Origin: Bacteroidaceae bacterium
GTDB taxonomy: Bacteria > Bacteroidota > Bacteroidia > Bacteroidales > Bacteroidaceae
DNA: 64,000 bases
Reading direction: 5' to 3'
Assembly: GCA_017650105.1 (NCBI GenBank)
Contig: JAGCFO010000005.1
Coordinates: 62,001 to 126,000, forward strand
Part shown: piece after piece, positions 27,367 to 36,564 of the stretch
Layout of the letters: each line of letters opens with the position of its first letter
How positions within the stretch are numbered: the first letter of the stretch is position 1
Program-made: the position numbers and the translations under genes
The notes under the pieces: generated by a model
Seen by the model: only the letters and a program-made list of their open reading frames with translations
Database searches by the model: none
Told to the model about the DNA's origin: nothing

Positions 27367-28704
27367 ATGAAAACTGAAGAAATCATCCAATCCCTTGAAC
27401 TGAAGCATCCGGGAGAACCCGAATACATTCAGGCAGTTCGTGAGGTGCTTCTGTCTATCGAAGACATCTACAACCAGCACCCCGAGTTTGAAAAAGCAAA
27501 GATTATCGAGCGTCTCGTAGAGCCCGACCGCGTGATTACGTTCCGCGTCACATGGGTTGACGACAAAGGCGACATTCAGGTAAACACGGGCTATCGCGTA
27601 CAGTTCAACAACGCCATAGGCCCCTACAAAGGTGGCCTGCGCTTCCACGCTTCCGTCACACCGTCCATCCTGAAGTTCCTCGGCTTCGAGCAGACGTTCA
27701 AGAATGCCCTCACTACCCTCCCGATGGGCGGCGCAAAGGGCGGCTCCGACTTCTCTCCCCGCGGAAAGAGCCAAGCTGAAATCATGCGCTTCTGCCAGGC
27801 GTTCATGCTGGAGCTGTGGCGTAACATCGGGCCCGATATGGACGTTCCTGCCGGCGACATAGGCGTAGGCGGACGTGAGGTTGGATACCTGATGGGTATG
27901 TATAAGAAGCTCACCCGCGAGTGTACGGGAGTGCTTACCGGCAAGGGCCTCGACTTCGGCGGTTCGCTCATCCGTCCTGAAGCAACGGGCTTCGGCGGAC
28001 TCTATTTCGTAACTCAAATGCTTGCCACACGAGGGCTTACCATTGAGGGCAAAACCGTTGCCGTCAGCGGATTCGGCAACGTTGCTTGGGGCGCTGTCAC
28101 TAAGGCAACACAACTTGGCGCCAAGGTGGTAACCATCTCCGGTCCTGACGGTTACGTTTACGATCCAGATGGCGTAAGCGGAGATAAGATCGACTATATG
28201 CTTGAGCTGCGCGACAGCGGAAACGACGTCGTAGCTCCCTATGCCGAAAAGTATCCGCGCGCAACATTCTATCCCGGGCGCAAACCTTGGGAGCAGAAGG
28301 TCGACGTTTGCCTCACATGCGCCACACAGAACGAATTGAACGGCAACGACGCTAAGCAGATTATCGACAACGGAGTCATCTGCGTAGGCGAAATATCCAA
28401 CATGGGCTGCACTCCCGAAGCCATCGATGCCTTCATCGAGCATCGTATGCTCTATGCTCCAGGCAAGGCTGTCAACGCTGGAGGCGTAGCAACAAGCGGA
28501 CTTGAAATGAGCCAGAACGCAGGGCACATCAGCTGGAGCGCAGAAGAAGTGGATCAGAAGTTGCACTACATTATGCGCAGCATCCACGAGGCTTGTGTAA
28601 CGTACGGCACCGAGAAAGACGGATACATCAACTACGTGAAAGGCGCCAATATTGCCGGATTCATGAAGGTGGCTCGCGCAATGCTTGCTCAAGGTATCTA
28701 CTAA
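27367..28704 (+). CDS. gdhA: NADP-type glutamate dehydrogenase
   Basis: A 445-residue hexameric-type enzyme that interconverts 2-oxoglutarate plus ammonia and glutamate, the main ammonia assimilation route in gut Bacteroidales. The catalytic Lys124 sits in PMGGAKGGSDF, with upstream GPYKGGLRFH. The Rossmann motif is VSGFGNVAWGA. Length and motifs fit the bacterial NADP-specific class. Codon use is noticeably strong (GC-rich third positions), fitting high expression, and this also creates a same-length open frame on the opposite strand. It is monocistronic, with its own promoter and terminator. Confidence 0.97.
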   Translation: MKTEEIIQSLELKHPGEPEYIQAVREVLLSIEDIYNQHPEFEKAKIIERLVEPDRVITFRVTWVDDKGDIQVNTGYRVQFNNAIGPYKGGLRFHASVTPSILKFLGFEQTFKNALTTLPMGGAKGGSDFSPRGKSQAEIMRFCQAFMLELWRNIGPDMDVPAGDIGVGGREVGYLMGMYKKLTRECTGVLTGKGLDFGGSLIRPEATGFGGLYFVTQMLATRGLTIEGKTVAVSGFGNVAWGAVTKATQLGAKVVTISGPDGYVYDPDGVSGDKIDYMLELRDSGNDVVAPYAEKYPRATFYPGRKPWEQKVDVCLTCATQNELNGNDAKQIIDNGVICVGEISNMGCTPEAIDAFIEHRMLYAPGKAVNAGGVATSGLEMSQNAGHISWSAEEVDQKLHYIMRSIHEACVTYGTEKDGYINYVKGANIAGFMKVARAMLAQGIY

Positions 28705-28772
28705 TAGGCTTTGGCATGCTTCTGACTCTATCAGAGCAGAACAACTTCAGCTGAAAAAGTCTAATTAAAAAA

Positions 28773-28807
28773 AGAACTCTCCACGCTTCAAAAACGTGGG
28801 GAGTTCT
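28773..28807 (+). terminator. Terminator of gdhA
   Basis: AGAACTCTCCACG and CGTGGGGAGTTCT form a 13-bp stem with one mismatch around a 9-nt loop, followed by CGTTTTTC. Confidence 0.8.
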
Positions 28808-28869
28808 CGTTTTTCAGACTTATTTTAAAATAAGGAGAAATAAACTGCGAAAAAACGGGAAAGAATCAT

Positions 28870-28900
28870 TTTGAATTATGCGCAGTTTTTATTATTTTTG
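28870..28900 (+). promoter_or_regulatory. Promoter of the 5'-nucleotidase-aguAB operon
   Basis: TTTG (28870-28873), a 19-bp spacer, TATTTTTG (28893-28900). It overlaps the in-frame TTG at 28871, so translation should start at the ATG at 28925. Confidence 0.75.
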
Positions 28901-28924
28901 TACCCAAATAAACATTTTCATCTA

Positions 28925-30403
28925 ATGAGACGACTCCTTCTCCCCCTTATGTGCGCAGCAACATTAGCGAGCCTACTCGTTGCCTGCACATCATCAGGGT
29001 CTTGTTTCCGCAAAAGCAAAGCAAACCCCGACGAAACGTCCCTTGTCATTTTCTCCACAAACGACATGCATGGACGCGTGAGTCAGTTTGCCAAGATCGC
29101 ATCAATCGTTGAGAAGGAGCGTTCAATGAATCCCCGGGTACTCCTTCTTAGCGGAGGTGACAAATACACAGGCAATCCTATTGTCGACCAATACGAGGAG
29201 CCCGGATACCCTATCATAGACCTTATGAACCGCACGGGGTATCAATTTGAACCTCTCGGCAATCACGAATTCGACTACGGGCAGGAGATTCTGAAAAAAA
29301 ACATGGAAGTATCTTCATTCGAGACACTAAGTTGCAATGTAGAAGTGAATCCATCAGAAACATCTCTCCCCCAACCTCTTCCATACAAAATTATAGATTT
29401 AGATGGTATACGAATATGTATTCTCGGTATCGCGCAGGCCTCTCTTACCGAAGGAGGAAAATGGCTCCCGGCTGCACACCCGGGAAAACTGCAAGGATTG
29501 ACCTTTCACGCCCCTATCGCCTCAGCACTTAAGTACCGAACGTTGCGTGATAGCTGTGACGTGTTCATCGCGCTCACACATATAGGAGTCGACAACGACA
29601 TACGTTTGGCTGAAGCAATGCCCGAATTAGACGCAATTATCGGTGGGCATAGCCATACCAAGATAGCGGAGAAAACGATTGTCAACGGTGTCATCATCGC
29701 CCAGGCACAATGCTGGCTTCAGTATCTTGCCAAGACGACTCTTACCCTGCAAGGCAACAAAGTGGTTGGCAAAGACTATACCTTAATAAACCTATCGAAA
29801 AACAGAGCCGAAAATACAGAGATACGCGCCAAGACAACCGAATATGAAAAAGGTGTAGCGTTGAATGAAGCCATAGGAGTCGTTTCTTCACAGTTTAGCG
29901 GTAAAGAAGCTTTATCTACAGTGATGACTGACGCGCTCATCGAAATGCTAAATGTGGATATCGCTTTTCAAAACTCGGGTGGAATTCGAATAGGAGAAAT
30001 CAAGAAAGGGCCTATCACACGCAAAGATGTGCTGACTCTGAATCCATTCCAAAACACCGTCTTCATTTATAACATGACTCCTGCCGAACTGCGAGAAATG
30101 ATACTTCGCTCACACAGGAAAGCAAGCAAACGAGCAGACCTGCTCCCAGGGGGAATCTGCTACACTATTCATACGAAAGATGATGTAGCCACAAGCGTAG
30201 ACATCACGGATATTGAAGGAAAGCCTCTTGATGAGAATCGCATTTATCGTGTAGCATTCAATAGCTACATCAATTCGGCTTATTCTTTCCCTCACACAGA
30301 TGAAGGAGTTGAAATTGACAAAACTGACTCAAGGCTCCTGATTGAATACATCTTACGCAAGCATACTATTTCTCCTCAACCCGCACGCACCGAAATACAA
30401 TAA
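28925..30403 (+). CDS. 5'-nucleotidase/metallophosphatase lipoprotein
   Basis: 492 residues from the ATG at 28925, which gives a lipoprotein signal ending in LVAC (Cys21). The N-terminal metallophosphatase domain shows STNDMHGR, SGGDKYTGNP, GNHEFDYG, THIGVDND and GGHSHTK. The C-terminal 5'-nucleotidase domain shows FQNSGGIRIG and LNPFQNTVF. It probably hydrolyses nucleotides or UDP-sugars at the cell envelope. Both domains are present in a single chain. The agmatine deiminase gene starts 25 bp downstream, so both likely share the promoter at 28870. Confidence 0.92.
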   Translation: MRRLLLPLMCAATLASLLVACTSSGSCFRKSKANPDETSLVIFSTNDMHGRVSQFAKIASIVEKERSMNPRVLLLSGGDKYTGNPIVDQYEEPGYPIIDLMNRTGYQFEPLGNHEFDYGQEILKKNMEVSSFETLSCNVEVNPSETSLPQPLPYKIIDLDGIRICILGIAQASLTEGGKWLPAAHPGKLQGLTFHAPIASALKYRTLRDSCDVFIALTHIGVDNDIRLAEAMPELDAIIGGHSHTKIAEKTIVNGVIIAQAQCWLQYLAKTTLTLQGNKVVGKDYTLINLSKNRAENTEIRAKTTEYEKGVALNEAIGVVSSQFSGKEALSTVMTDALIEMLNVDIAFQNSGGIRIGEIKKGPITRKDVLTLNPFQNTVFIYNMTPAELREMILRSHRKASKRADLLPGGICYTIHTKDDVATSVDITDIEGKPLDENRIYRVAFNSYINSAYSFPHTDEGVEIDKTDSRLLIEYILRKHTISPQPARTEIQ

Positions 30404-30428
30404 CAGAACCTTGTAAAGAAACAAAGGA

Positions 30429-31553
30429 ATGACAACATATACATCGCAACGACTACCAGCCGAATGGGAACCACAGAGTTTCGTTCAGCTTACTTGGCCT
30501 CACGAAGATACCGATTGGGCTCCTTATCTTAAGGAGGCACAGCAATGCTTTCTCGCAATTGCAAAGGAGATAGTGAAGCGCGAGGATTTGCTTATCGTCG
30601 CCCCAGACACAGCAGATATTAAAGAACAGCTCCTCCAGGCAGGCATCCTGAATAGCCTGACAAAATATACAATAGGAGAAACGGGAGCTCTCATCTGCTC
30701 AACAGAAAAATACGATATCGTACTCTACGAATGTCCCACCAACGACACTTGGGCAAGGGATCATGCTTTTATTACAACCGTCGATTCTGAAGGAGAGCCT
30801 ACTCTAAATGATTTCTGTTTCAACGGATGGGGGCAAAAATTCGCATCGAATAAAGATAATATGATAAATGAATGCCTGTACCTAGACAAAATCATTCGGT
30901 GCCGTAAGAATAACAATCTTCCCATATATGCCGACAACAGGAAAATAGTGTTGGAGGGAGGAAGCATCGAAAGCGATGGGGCGGGCACTATTCTCACTAC
31001 CTCTTCCTGCCTGTTTGCGCCTAACCGAAACTGGTTTGACGATAAAAAAGAAGCAGAAGTCACTCTTCAAGAATTGGGAGGAAAACGCCCCCTTTGGCTG
31101 GATCATGGATACTTGTGCGGGGATGATACAGACGGGCACATCGATACTCTTGCACGCCTTTGTCCCAACGACACAATCGTCTACGCAAAATCATCTGATG
31201 AGAACGACATCGACTACGAGGAGCTGCAGGCAATGGAAAAGGAACTCCTTGCTTTCCGTACAGCGGAAGGCAAAGCATACCGTCTGGTTCCCCTACCAAT
31301 GCCTGAGCCTATCTACGAAGAAGACGGGTATCGCCTTCCTGCCACGTATGCCAATTTCCTTATTATAAATGGAGCAGTATTGATGCCAACCTATCGCCAA
31401 CCCTTTACTGACACAATTGCCAAAAAAACATTGCAAGAATTATTCCCCGAAAGAGAAATTATTGGCATCGACTGTTATGTACTTATACGCCAGCACGGTT
31501 CTCTTCATTGCGTCACTATGCAGTTTCCCGAGGGCGTAATCCTGGCAAAATAA
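30429..31553 (+). CDS. aguA: Agmatine deiminase
   Basis: A 374-residue cytoplasmic enzyme of the guanidino-group-modifying superfamily, converting agmatine to N-carbamoylputrescine and ammonia. Recognisable segments are PAEWEPQSFVQLTWPHEDTD at the start, NDTWARDHAF, VLEGGSIESDG, GHIDTLARL and the nucleophile Cys361 in HGSLHCVTMQFP. Length is typical. It is followed 51 bp later by aguB, completing the agmatine-to-putrescine step. Agmatine itself would come from the SpeA encoded about 5 kb downstream. Confidence 0.96.
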   Translation: MTTYTSQRLPAEWEPQSFVQLTWPHEDTDWAPYLKEAQQCFLAIAKEIVKREDLLIVAPDTADIKEQLLQAGILNSLTKYTIGETGALICSTEKYDIVLYECPTNDTWARDHAFITTVDSEGEPTLNDFCFNGWGQKFASNKDNMINECLYLDKIIRCRKNNNLPIYADNRKIVLEGGSIESDGAGTILTTSSCLFAPNRNWFDDKKEAEVTLQELGGKRPLWLDHGYLCGDDTDGHIDTLARLCPNDTIVYAKSSDENDIDYEELQAMEKELLAFRTAEGKAYRLVPLPMPEPIYEEDGYRLPATYANFLIINGAVLMPTYRQPFTDTIAKKTLQELFPEREIIGIDCYVLIRQHGSLHCVTMQFPEGVILAK

Positions 31554-31604
31554 GTTATCGGATTGTTTCGTCATCCATCATTACCTATAAAAAACCTCAC
31601 CACA

Positions 31605-32504
31605 ATGAACGACAAGAATATCTTACGAGTAGCACTTATTCAACAGAATATTACTAACGACAAAGAAGCCAATCGAAATAAACTGGCATCATGCATCCGA
31701 AAAGCAGCAAAAAGAAACGCGCAGCTGATAGTTCTTCAGGAGCTGCACGATACACCTTATTTCTGCCAAACAGAAAACACCAATAATTTCGATTTAGCTG
31801 AGACAATACCTGGTTCAGCAACCGACTTCTATAGCTCTGTTGCAAAAGAATGCCAAATCGTTCTTGTGACATCTCTCTTTGAAAAAAGGGCGACAGGATT
31901 ATACCACAACACGGCTGTTGTTTTTGAAAAAGACGGAACAATTGCTGGCAAATACCGCAAAATGCACATACCCGACGACCCGGCATACTACGAAAAATTC
32001 TACTTCACTCCTGGAGATTTAGGTTTTCATCCTGTCGTCACTTCTGTAGGCAAACTGGGTGTACAGGTATGTTGGGATCAATGGTACCCCGAAGGAGCAC
32101 GCCTGATGGCTCTTCAGGGAGCAGATTTGCTCATATATCCTACTGCTATCGGTTGGGAAGAAACAGATACAGAGGAAGAGAAAGGCAGACAGCTAACAGC
32201 TTGGCAAACAGTACAACGGGGGCATGCTGTTGCAAACGGCTTGCCCGTAATTGCCGTTAATCGTTCGGGACATGAGGAAGACCCAAGCAAACAGACTAAT
32301 GGCATTCAATTCTGGGGGCATAGTTTTGTCTGCGGGCCTCAAGGAGAAATGATAGCAGAAGCTGGAACAAAAGAAGAGATTCTATTTGCTGATATCGATA
32401 TGAAGAGAAGCGAGAACGTACGCCGTTGGTGGCCTTTCCTTCGCGACAGAAGAATTGATGCTTTCGGAGAACTCACGCAGCGATTCATAGACGAAACAGA
32501 ATAA
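31605..32504 (+). CDS. aguB: N-carbamoylputrescine amidase
   Basis: 299 residues from the ATG at 31605; the TTG 14 codons upstream is rejected. A nitrilase-superfamily enzyme hydrolysing N-carbamoylputrescine to putrescine, CO2 and ammonia. The catalytic triad is visible: Glu46 in LQELHDTPYF, Lys120 in KYRKMHIPDDP and Cys157 in VQVCWDQWYPE. IGWEETDTEEEKGRQ is also family-typical. It lies between aguA and a small conserved-looking ORF. Confidence 0.96.
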   Translation: MNDKNILRVALIQQNITNDKEANRNKLASCIRKAAKRNAQLIVLQELHDTPYFCQTENTNNFDLAETIPGSATDFYSSVAKECQIVLVTSLFEKRATGLYHNTAVVFEKDGTIAGKYRKMHIPDDPAYYEKFYFTPGDLGFHPVVTSVGKLGVQVCWDQWYPEGARLMALQGADLLIYPTAIGWEETDTEEEKGRQLTAWQTVQRGHAVANGLPVIAVNRSGHEEDPSKQTNGIQFWGHSFVCGPQGEMIAEAGTKEEILFADIDMKRSENVRRWWPFLRDRRIDAFGELTQRFIDETE

Positions 32505-32513
32505 AAGAGCAAT

Positions 32514-32684
32514 ATGATTGACGAAAACGACAAAAGGTATAAGGACATCATTTTGCTTCCTCATTACGAACCAAAGAATCATCCGCGTATGCCTATGAAA
32601 GATAGAGTGTACGGATTCTCTGATTTCCTCCTCATCGACCCAAACAAGCCAAAGAAAAAGGCAGAAGATAAGGAGAAAGAGTAG
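32514..32684 (+). CDS. Small 56-aa hypothetical protein
   Basis: Begins 9 bp after aguB and is too short for most gene finders. The sequence contains RYKDIILLPHYEPKNHPRMP and a charged Lys/Glu C-terminus. The pattern (Y)xDII-LPH-x5-HPRM-M-DR resembles the conserved core of small YolD-like proteins of Firmicutes and Bacteroidetes. This likeness is by eye only. It is probably co-transcribed with aguAB. Function unknown. Confidence 0.6.
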   Translation: MIDENDKRYKDIILLPHYEPKNHPRMPMKDRVYGFSDFLLIDPNKPKKKAEDKEKE

Positions 32685-32785
32685 CACAAATGCCTTCACT
32701 AATCATTCCTGCGCTTTTTTTCCGAAGGAATTCAACTTTATCTATTAGTATCATTTGGCAGTTGACTCAAAGGCGGAAGCCATAC

Positions 32786-33955
32786 TCAATCCATCCTATC
32801 GCGATAATCTTCGTAGGTATATGTGCGAAGAACCTCTATGGAATGATCTGCCCGAAATATTGCTAAGGAAGGATGATGTATGCCGTTAAACATTGTTGTT
32901 TTAACTGTGGTGTAGTGAATCATATCTTCCAGCACAATGTATTCTCCTATCTGCAAAGGATGATCAAATGCCCAATAGCCCATATAATCGCCACTCAAGC
33001 AGCTATTTCCGCCCAAGCGATAGAGAAAAGGAGAATTGCTCAGTTTTACGTCTTCGACGATTTGAGCTCCACGCACAGCGGGATGATAAGGCATCTCCAA
33101 ACAATCGGGCATGTGGCACGTGAAGCTCACATTTAGGATAGCTGTCTGAATTCCTTTATTTTCAACGATATCTACCACTTGCGAAATCAGAGGACCCGTC
33201 TGCCAGGCAAAGGCACTTCCCGGCTCGAGGATGATATGCAACTGAGGATAGCGCGCATGAAGGCCTTTGAGGATTCGAACCAAGCGCGGTACATCATAAT
33301 CTGCACGCGTCATGAGATGTCCTCCGCCCAAGTTCAGCCATTTCAACTTAGGTAGCCAATGTCCGAATTTTTCTTCCAAATGAAAAAGTGTGTGTTCTAA
33401 CGCTTCGCTTGACGATTCGCAATGACAATGACAATGAAATCCCTCTATTCCCTCGGGCAACACTTCAGGCAGTTGACTGGCAAGCACGCCGAAACGGCTC
33501 CCGGGAGCACACGGATCGTAAAGTTCAGTCTCTATTTCGCTATACTCGGGATTGATGCGTATGCCAAGCGACACACCGCTTTCCTTAGCAAGAGGATAGA
33601 AACGTTCATACTGGGAGAGGGAGTTGAAAGTCAAGTGACTACTGCAACGAAGAATGTCGGGAAACTCCTTCTCAACGTATGCGGGGCTATACGTATGTGC
33701 AGGACTGCCGAACTCTTCGAAAGCCAACCGCGCCTCATACAATGAGCTTGCTGTGGTATGACTGATGTACTCCCTGAATATGGGAAATGTCTTCCAAAGC
33801 GCAAAAGCCTTGAAAGCCAAGATGATTTCCACATCAGCCTCTTCTGCAACGTGCTGTATGAGAGAAAGATTACGCCTCAGCAGATTCTCCTCCACCACAT
33901 AGCAAGGAGACGGGAATCGTGCATAATCACTTTCTGAAATTTCTGAAATAATCAT
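32786..33955 (-). CDS. nspC: Carboxynorspermidine/carboxyspermidine decarboxylase
   Basis: 389 residues from the ATG at 33955; an ATG seven codons upstream lies inside a dispersed repeat. A PLP-dependent alanine-racemase-fold decarboxylase that removes CO2 from carboxyspermidine (or carboxynorspermidine) to give spermidine. PLP Lys49 is in ILAFKAFAL; HCHCHCESS and LNLGGGHLMTR are typical of the family. It completes the route with the synthase at 38.5 kb. It is convergent with the aguAB operon and has its own promoter with a long (about 140 nt) leader that contains repeat copy R4. Confidence 0.95.
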   Translation of the reverse strand: MIISEISESDYARFPSPCYVVEENLLRRNLSLIQHVAEEADVEIILAFKAFALWKTFPIFREYISHTTASSLYEARLAFEEFGSPAHTYSPAYVEKEFPDILRCSSHLTFNSLSQYERFYPLAKESGVSLGIRINPEYSEIETELYDPCAPGSRFGVLASQLPEVLPEGIEGFHCHCHCESSSEALEHTLFHLEEKFGHWLPKLKWLNLGGGHLMTRADYDVPRLVRILKGLHARYPQLHIILEPGSAFAWQTGPLISQVVDIVENKGIQTAILNVSFTCHMPDCLEMPYHPAVRGAQIVEDVKLSNSPFLYRLGGNSCLSGDYMGYWAFDHPLQIGEYIVLEDMIHYTTVKTTMFNGIHHPSLAIFRADHSIEVLRTYTYEDYRDRMD

Positions 33956-33959
33956 GATG

Positions 33960-34037
33960 AATTTTCCCTTCTTCAAAAAAATTTTTTCTTTCTACATATC
34001 GCGAGATTCCTTCTCCAAAAAAATTTTTGGGCAAAGG
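33960..34037. repeat. Dispersed AT-rich repeat copy R4
   Basis: AATTTTCCCTTCTTCA, TTTTTTCTTTCTACATATCGCGAG, CCTTCTCCAAAAAAATTTTTGGGCAAA. It lies in the leader of nspC immediately before the start codon, so it is probably transcribed. Confidence 0.7.
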
Positions 34038-34099
34038 AAAAAACGAGCCTCCTAACGCGACTGTCACTCCCCTCTTTTAGCTCCCCATTTTTTCTTCTG

Positions 34100-34131
34100 C
34101 AAATATAGGAAAAATCACTCTAAACAACAAA
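34100..34131 (-). promoter_or_regulatory. Promoter of nspC
   Basis: On the minus strand, TTTG (34128-34131), a 20-bp spacer, TATATTTG (34100-34107). Confidence 0.7.
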
Positions 34132-34227
34132 CAAGAGAAAGAGAATCCTTCGTTTTTTTTGAAAAAAAATCAGAGAATAATCATTTGCCGACGAAAACAG
34201 CTTGATTAGTCAAAAAGAGTTATCTAT

Positions 34228-35307
34228 TCATTTTTCGGGAATGCGTTCCGCCTTGTGGTCTTTGATGCGGAGGGTATGCATCCAATCTGAAGGAATAGCA
34301 TAGGCTCCTTCTGTTTCGTCGAGCACAAGGATGTAGTAGCGATCGTCTGACATTGCAGCCTGAAGTGACTGGTGTTTATAGGTTTTTTTCAAGAGATATG
34401 GTTGCCAGTCAAAATTGCCTTTTATCTTAAGAAACCAAACGGAAGGATCGCTATAGGTTTGAGACATAGAAATTGAGAATGTCTGTTGGGGATTGGAACG
34501 TATGTAGTGATTCGTGATGCGTTGCTTCAGCTCATCATGGACACTTCGGGCTATGGACGGAGGGAACACATAAAGATGTCCTGTCGTCTTGCCTTCACGC
34601 GAATAATCAAAAGCCAGAGAGGCCTCGCCCAAAAGAGTCCCCAAATCTTGCCAATCTTCCGCAGTGTATTCGTAAGAAGTGTTGTACACCTCCACGCTGT
34701 CGCATTGCTCTACCTTTTTATTAATGAAATAGACGAGCGGTTGCATATCGAAGGGAGTTTCGCCGCTCGTCGACTCCCGGATAGTATAATCCATCTGAAG
34801 ATCCTTTATCTCCTTTGACCCATTATACCTAAGGGTAGCAGCACGGGCAGCTTTGTATCCTACGTTCCAATATTCATAATTACCTGTACCTTCCAGTTCA
34901 GTCTTCTCTCCATCCAATCCGTCGAGCGCAAGAGCATAAAGTACGGAATCTTTACCCAGCACATGATTTTCTTTATGATAACATTGCCGGGCAAAGGAAC
35001 ATCCCCAGCGGAATGCAGAGAAACACGAATCAATTAGTTCTTCTTTACGCCTCATCATAATCTGTACATCTGGATACATTTTTTTGCCATCAGACGCCTT
35101 TGGCTGAATGCAATGAATACTATAGCTAATCCTAGTCTTTAGGAAACTGCCGCCTTCATACCATTCGTGGCGAAAGACATACTCTTGACCCTGCTTGTCT
35201 AAATAGTCAACCAGGTTCTCTATGGGGTCTGAAGTGTTGCTTTTGGAGTGAGGAGCGCAAGCGCCCAGCATTATACACATAATGAGGATTGGAATGGTTC
35301 GTTTCAT
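34228..35307 (-). CDS. Putative lipoprotein downstream of a sigma/anti-sigma pair
   Basis: 359 residues from the ATG at 35307, chosen because it starts a lipoprotein signal (MKRTIPILIMCIMLGACAP, Cys17). The rest is mixed alpha/beta and soluble. It carries no motif that I recognise; a segment near the C-terminus (SDPSVWFLKIKGNFDWQPY) may be a conserved core. It lies about 75 bp after the anti-sigma gene, third in an ECF module, which suggests it is a target or an extracytoplasmic part of that signalling system. Confidence 0.8.
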   Translation of the reverse strand: MKRTIPILIMCIMLGACAPHSKSNTSDPIENLVDYLDKQGQEYVFRHEWYEGGSFLKTRISYSIHCIQPKASDGKKMYPDVQIMMRRKEELIDSCFSAFRWGCSFARQCYHKENHVLGKDSVLYALALDGLDGEKTELEGTGNYEYWNVGYKAARAATLRYNGSKEIKDLQMDYTIRESTSGETPFDMQPLVYFINKKVEQCDSVEVYNTSYEYTAEDWQDLGTLLGEASLAFDYSREGKTTGHLYVFPPSIARSVHDELKQRITNHYIRSNPQQTFSISMSQTYSDPSVWFLKIKGNFDWQPYLLKKTYKHQSLQAAMSDDRYYILVLDETEGAYAIPSDWMHTLRIKDHKAERIPEK

Positions 35308-35383
35308 TTTATTGTTCTTTGACTTTGGTTTTGAATGAATGATTTCTATTAAAAGCAAGACGTCTTTTCAATTGTTCTATTGT

Positions 35384-35758
35384 TTATAGCCGGGCAATAG
35401 CCTGCTGCAACTGCCTGCCGCTCTCCTCTATCTCGCTAACAATTTCGTCGTAAGAAGAGAACTGCTGATGCATTGGATCTGTGATATAGTATTCAGGCAA
35501 ACGCGACTGAAAGTCAGGTTCCACATACGAAGTAGTCGGTTCCTTCACTACTAAAACCACAATAGCTATCGCCGCAGCTATACCAGCCATCCAGAGGGGC
35601 CACAAGCGGTAGGGGGAATGGACTGTATCGAGTTGAACATGGCTTGTGGTTCGGTCGATGACATCCATTTGCTCGATGAGCCGATTCATGAATTTTTCGT
35701 CATCACCAAATGCAGGACGATAATCATGAAAAATGTCATGTAAGTTCTGGTCTTTCAT
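35384..35758 (-). CDS. Probable anti-sigma factor, single membrane span
   Basis: 124 residues with a cytoplasmic N-terminal part, one hydrophobic span (LWPLWMAGIAAAIAIVVLVV, about residues 53-72) and a periplasmic tail of about 50 residues. It begins 12 bp after the ECF sigma gene, the usual arrangement for a cognate anti-sigma factor. No zinc-binding HxxxCxxC motif is present, so it would be a zinc-free type. Assignment is by position and topology. Confidence 0.75.
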   Translation of the reverse strand: MKDQNLHDIFHDYRPAFGDDEKFMNRLIEQMDVIDRTTSHVQLDTVHSPYRLWPLWMAGIAAAIAIVVLVVKEPTTSYVEPDFQSRLPEYYITDPMHQQFSSYDEIVSEIEESGRQLQQAIARL

Positions 35759-35770
35759 ATTTGCCTGTTT

Positions 35771-36265
35771 TTATGGATTATATTCTTTCAATTGATTCCT
35801 CAGATGCTCACGCCCACGTGAAAGAAGCGACTTCACCGTCCCCACAGCTACACTCATGATGCTTGAAATCTCCTTGATAGAGCGGTCCTCCATATAGAAG
35901 AGGAGCACCGCTGTACGTTCGGAAGTGGTCAAGCCATCAATCGCGCAGTGAAGGTCTTGATACTGAAATGAGTCGTCGCTGTTCATATCACTTAACACCT
36001 CATGCGCCTGCTCAATGTCGAGCGACAAGACGCTATTTGCAGCCTTGCGATAATGATCGATGAGACAGTTGTAGGCGATGTGATAAAGCCACGTAGAGAA
36101 ATTCGTCCCGTCCTTAAAGGTGCTCAAAGCCATATAGGCCTTCAGCAAAGCCTCCTGCGCCACATCATCAGCTTCCTCACGATTGCCTCGGAAAGAAGCC
36201 AGCAGGAAGCGGCGTAGTCCTTTCTGTTCATTTCGAGCGAATTGGGTGAATTGTTCTCGTGTCAT
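35771..36265 (-). CDS. RNA polymerase ECF sigma factor
   Basis: A 164-residue sigma-70 family protein. Region 2 is seen in EADDVAQEALLKAYMALSTF and NFSTWLYHIAYNCLIDHYRK. Region 4 helix-turn-helix is seen in IKEISSIMSVAVGTVKSLLS. It has the length of a minimal ECF factor and heads a three-gene unit with an anti-sigma factor and a lipoprotein. It is probably auto-regulated; no clear ECF-type promoter was picked out in the upstream 320 bp. Confidence 0.95.
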   Translation of the reverse strand: MTREQFTQFARNEQKGLRRFLLASFRGNREEADDVAQEALLKAYMALSTFKDGTNFSTWLYHIAYNCLIDHYRKAANSVLSLDIEQAHEVLSDMNSDDSFQYQDLHCAIDGLTTSERTAVLLFYMEDRSIKEISSIMSVAVGTVKSLLSRGREHLRNQLKEYNP

Positions 36266-36390
36266 CCAGTGGGGTTTATATTATGCAGCTCTGACAGTAT
36301 AACGAACAGGAACCTCAAAAGGTTGCATAAAACAACAAAAAAAATAGAAAAAAATGACATCATCTTACAATCATTCAACAACCTTCTTTT

Positions 36391-36421
36391 TTTGCCCGTC
36401 TCTCTCCTTTCGCTATCTATA
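36391..36421 (+). promoter_or_regulatory. Upstream degenerate promoter copy (P1) before speA
   Basis: TTTG (36391-36394), a 19-bp spacer containing TCTCTCTCCTTT, then TATCTATA (36414-36421). It repeats the structure of P2 exactly 84 bp upstream, with a degraded -7 element. Apart from this and P2, the 36266-36589 gap holds no credible gene. Confidence 0.45.
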
Positions 36422-36474
36422 ACCGATGGTTTTTAAATAGCATGCGGTTTGAATTAAAAAAAGTTCATATTTAT

Positions 36475-36505
36475 TTTGTTCATCTCTCTCCTTTGGCTAT
36501 CTTTG
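36475..36505 (+). promoter_or_regulatory. Promoter P2 of speA
   Basis: TTTG (36475-36478), a 19-bp spacer, TATCTTTG (36498-36505), a full consensus. The spacer's TCTCTCTCCTT (36483-36493) is the exact reverse complement of AAGGAGAGAGA in the leader (36565-36575). Confidence 0.8.
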
Positions 36506-36564
36506 CAAACTTAAAAGTATCACGCCGCTGCTACAACAGCAATGATACAAACCATCTTTTATAT

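Noticed and set aside
27355..28692. A 445-codon open frame antisense to gdhA, as long as gdhA itself
   Set aside because: gdhA is certain from its motifs; the antisense frame arises from strong codon bias and encodes no recognisable protein.
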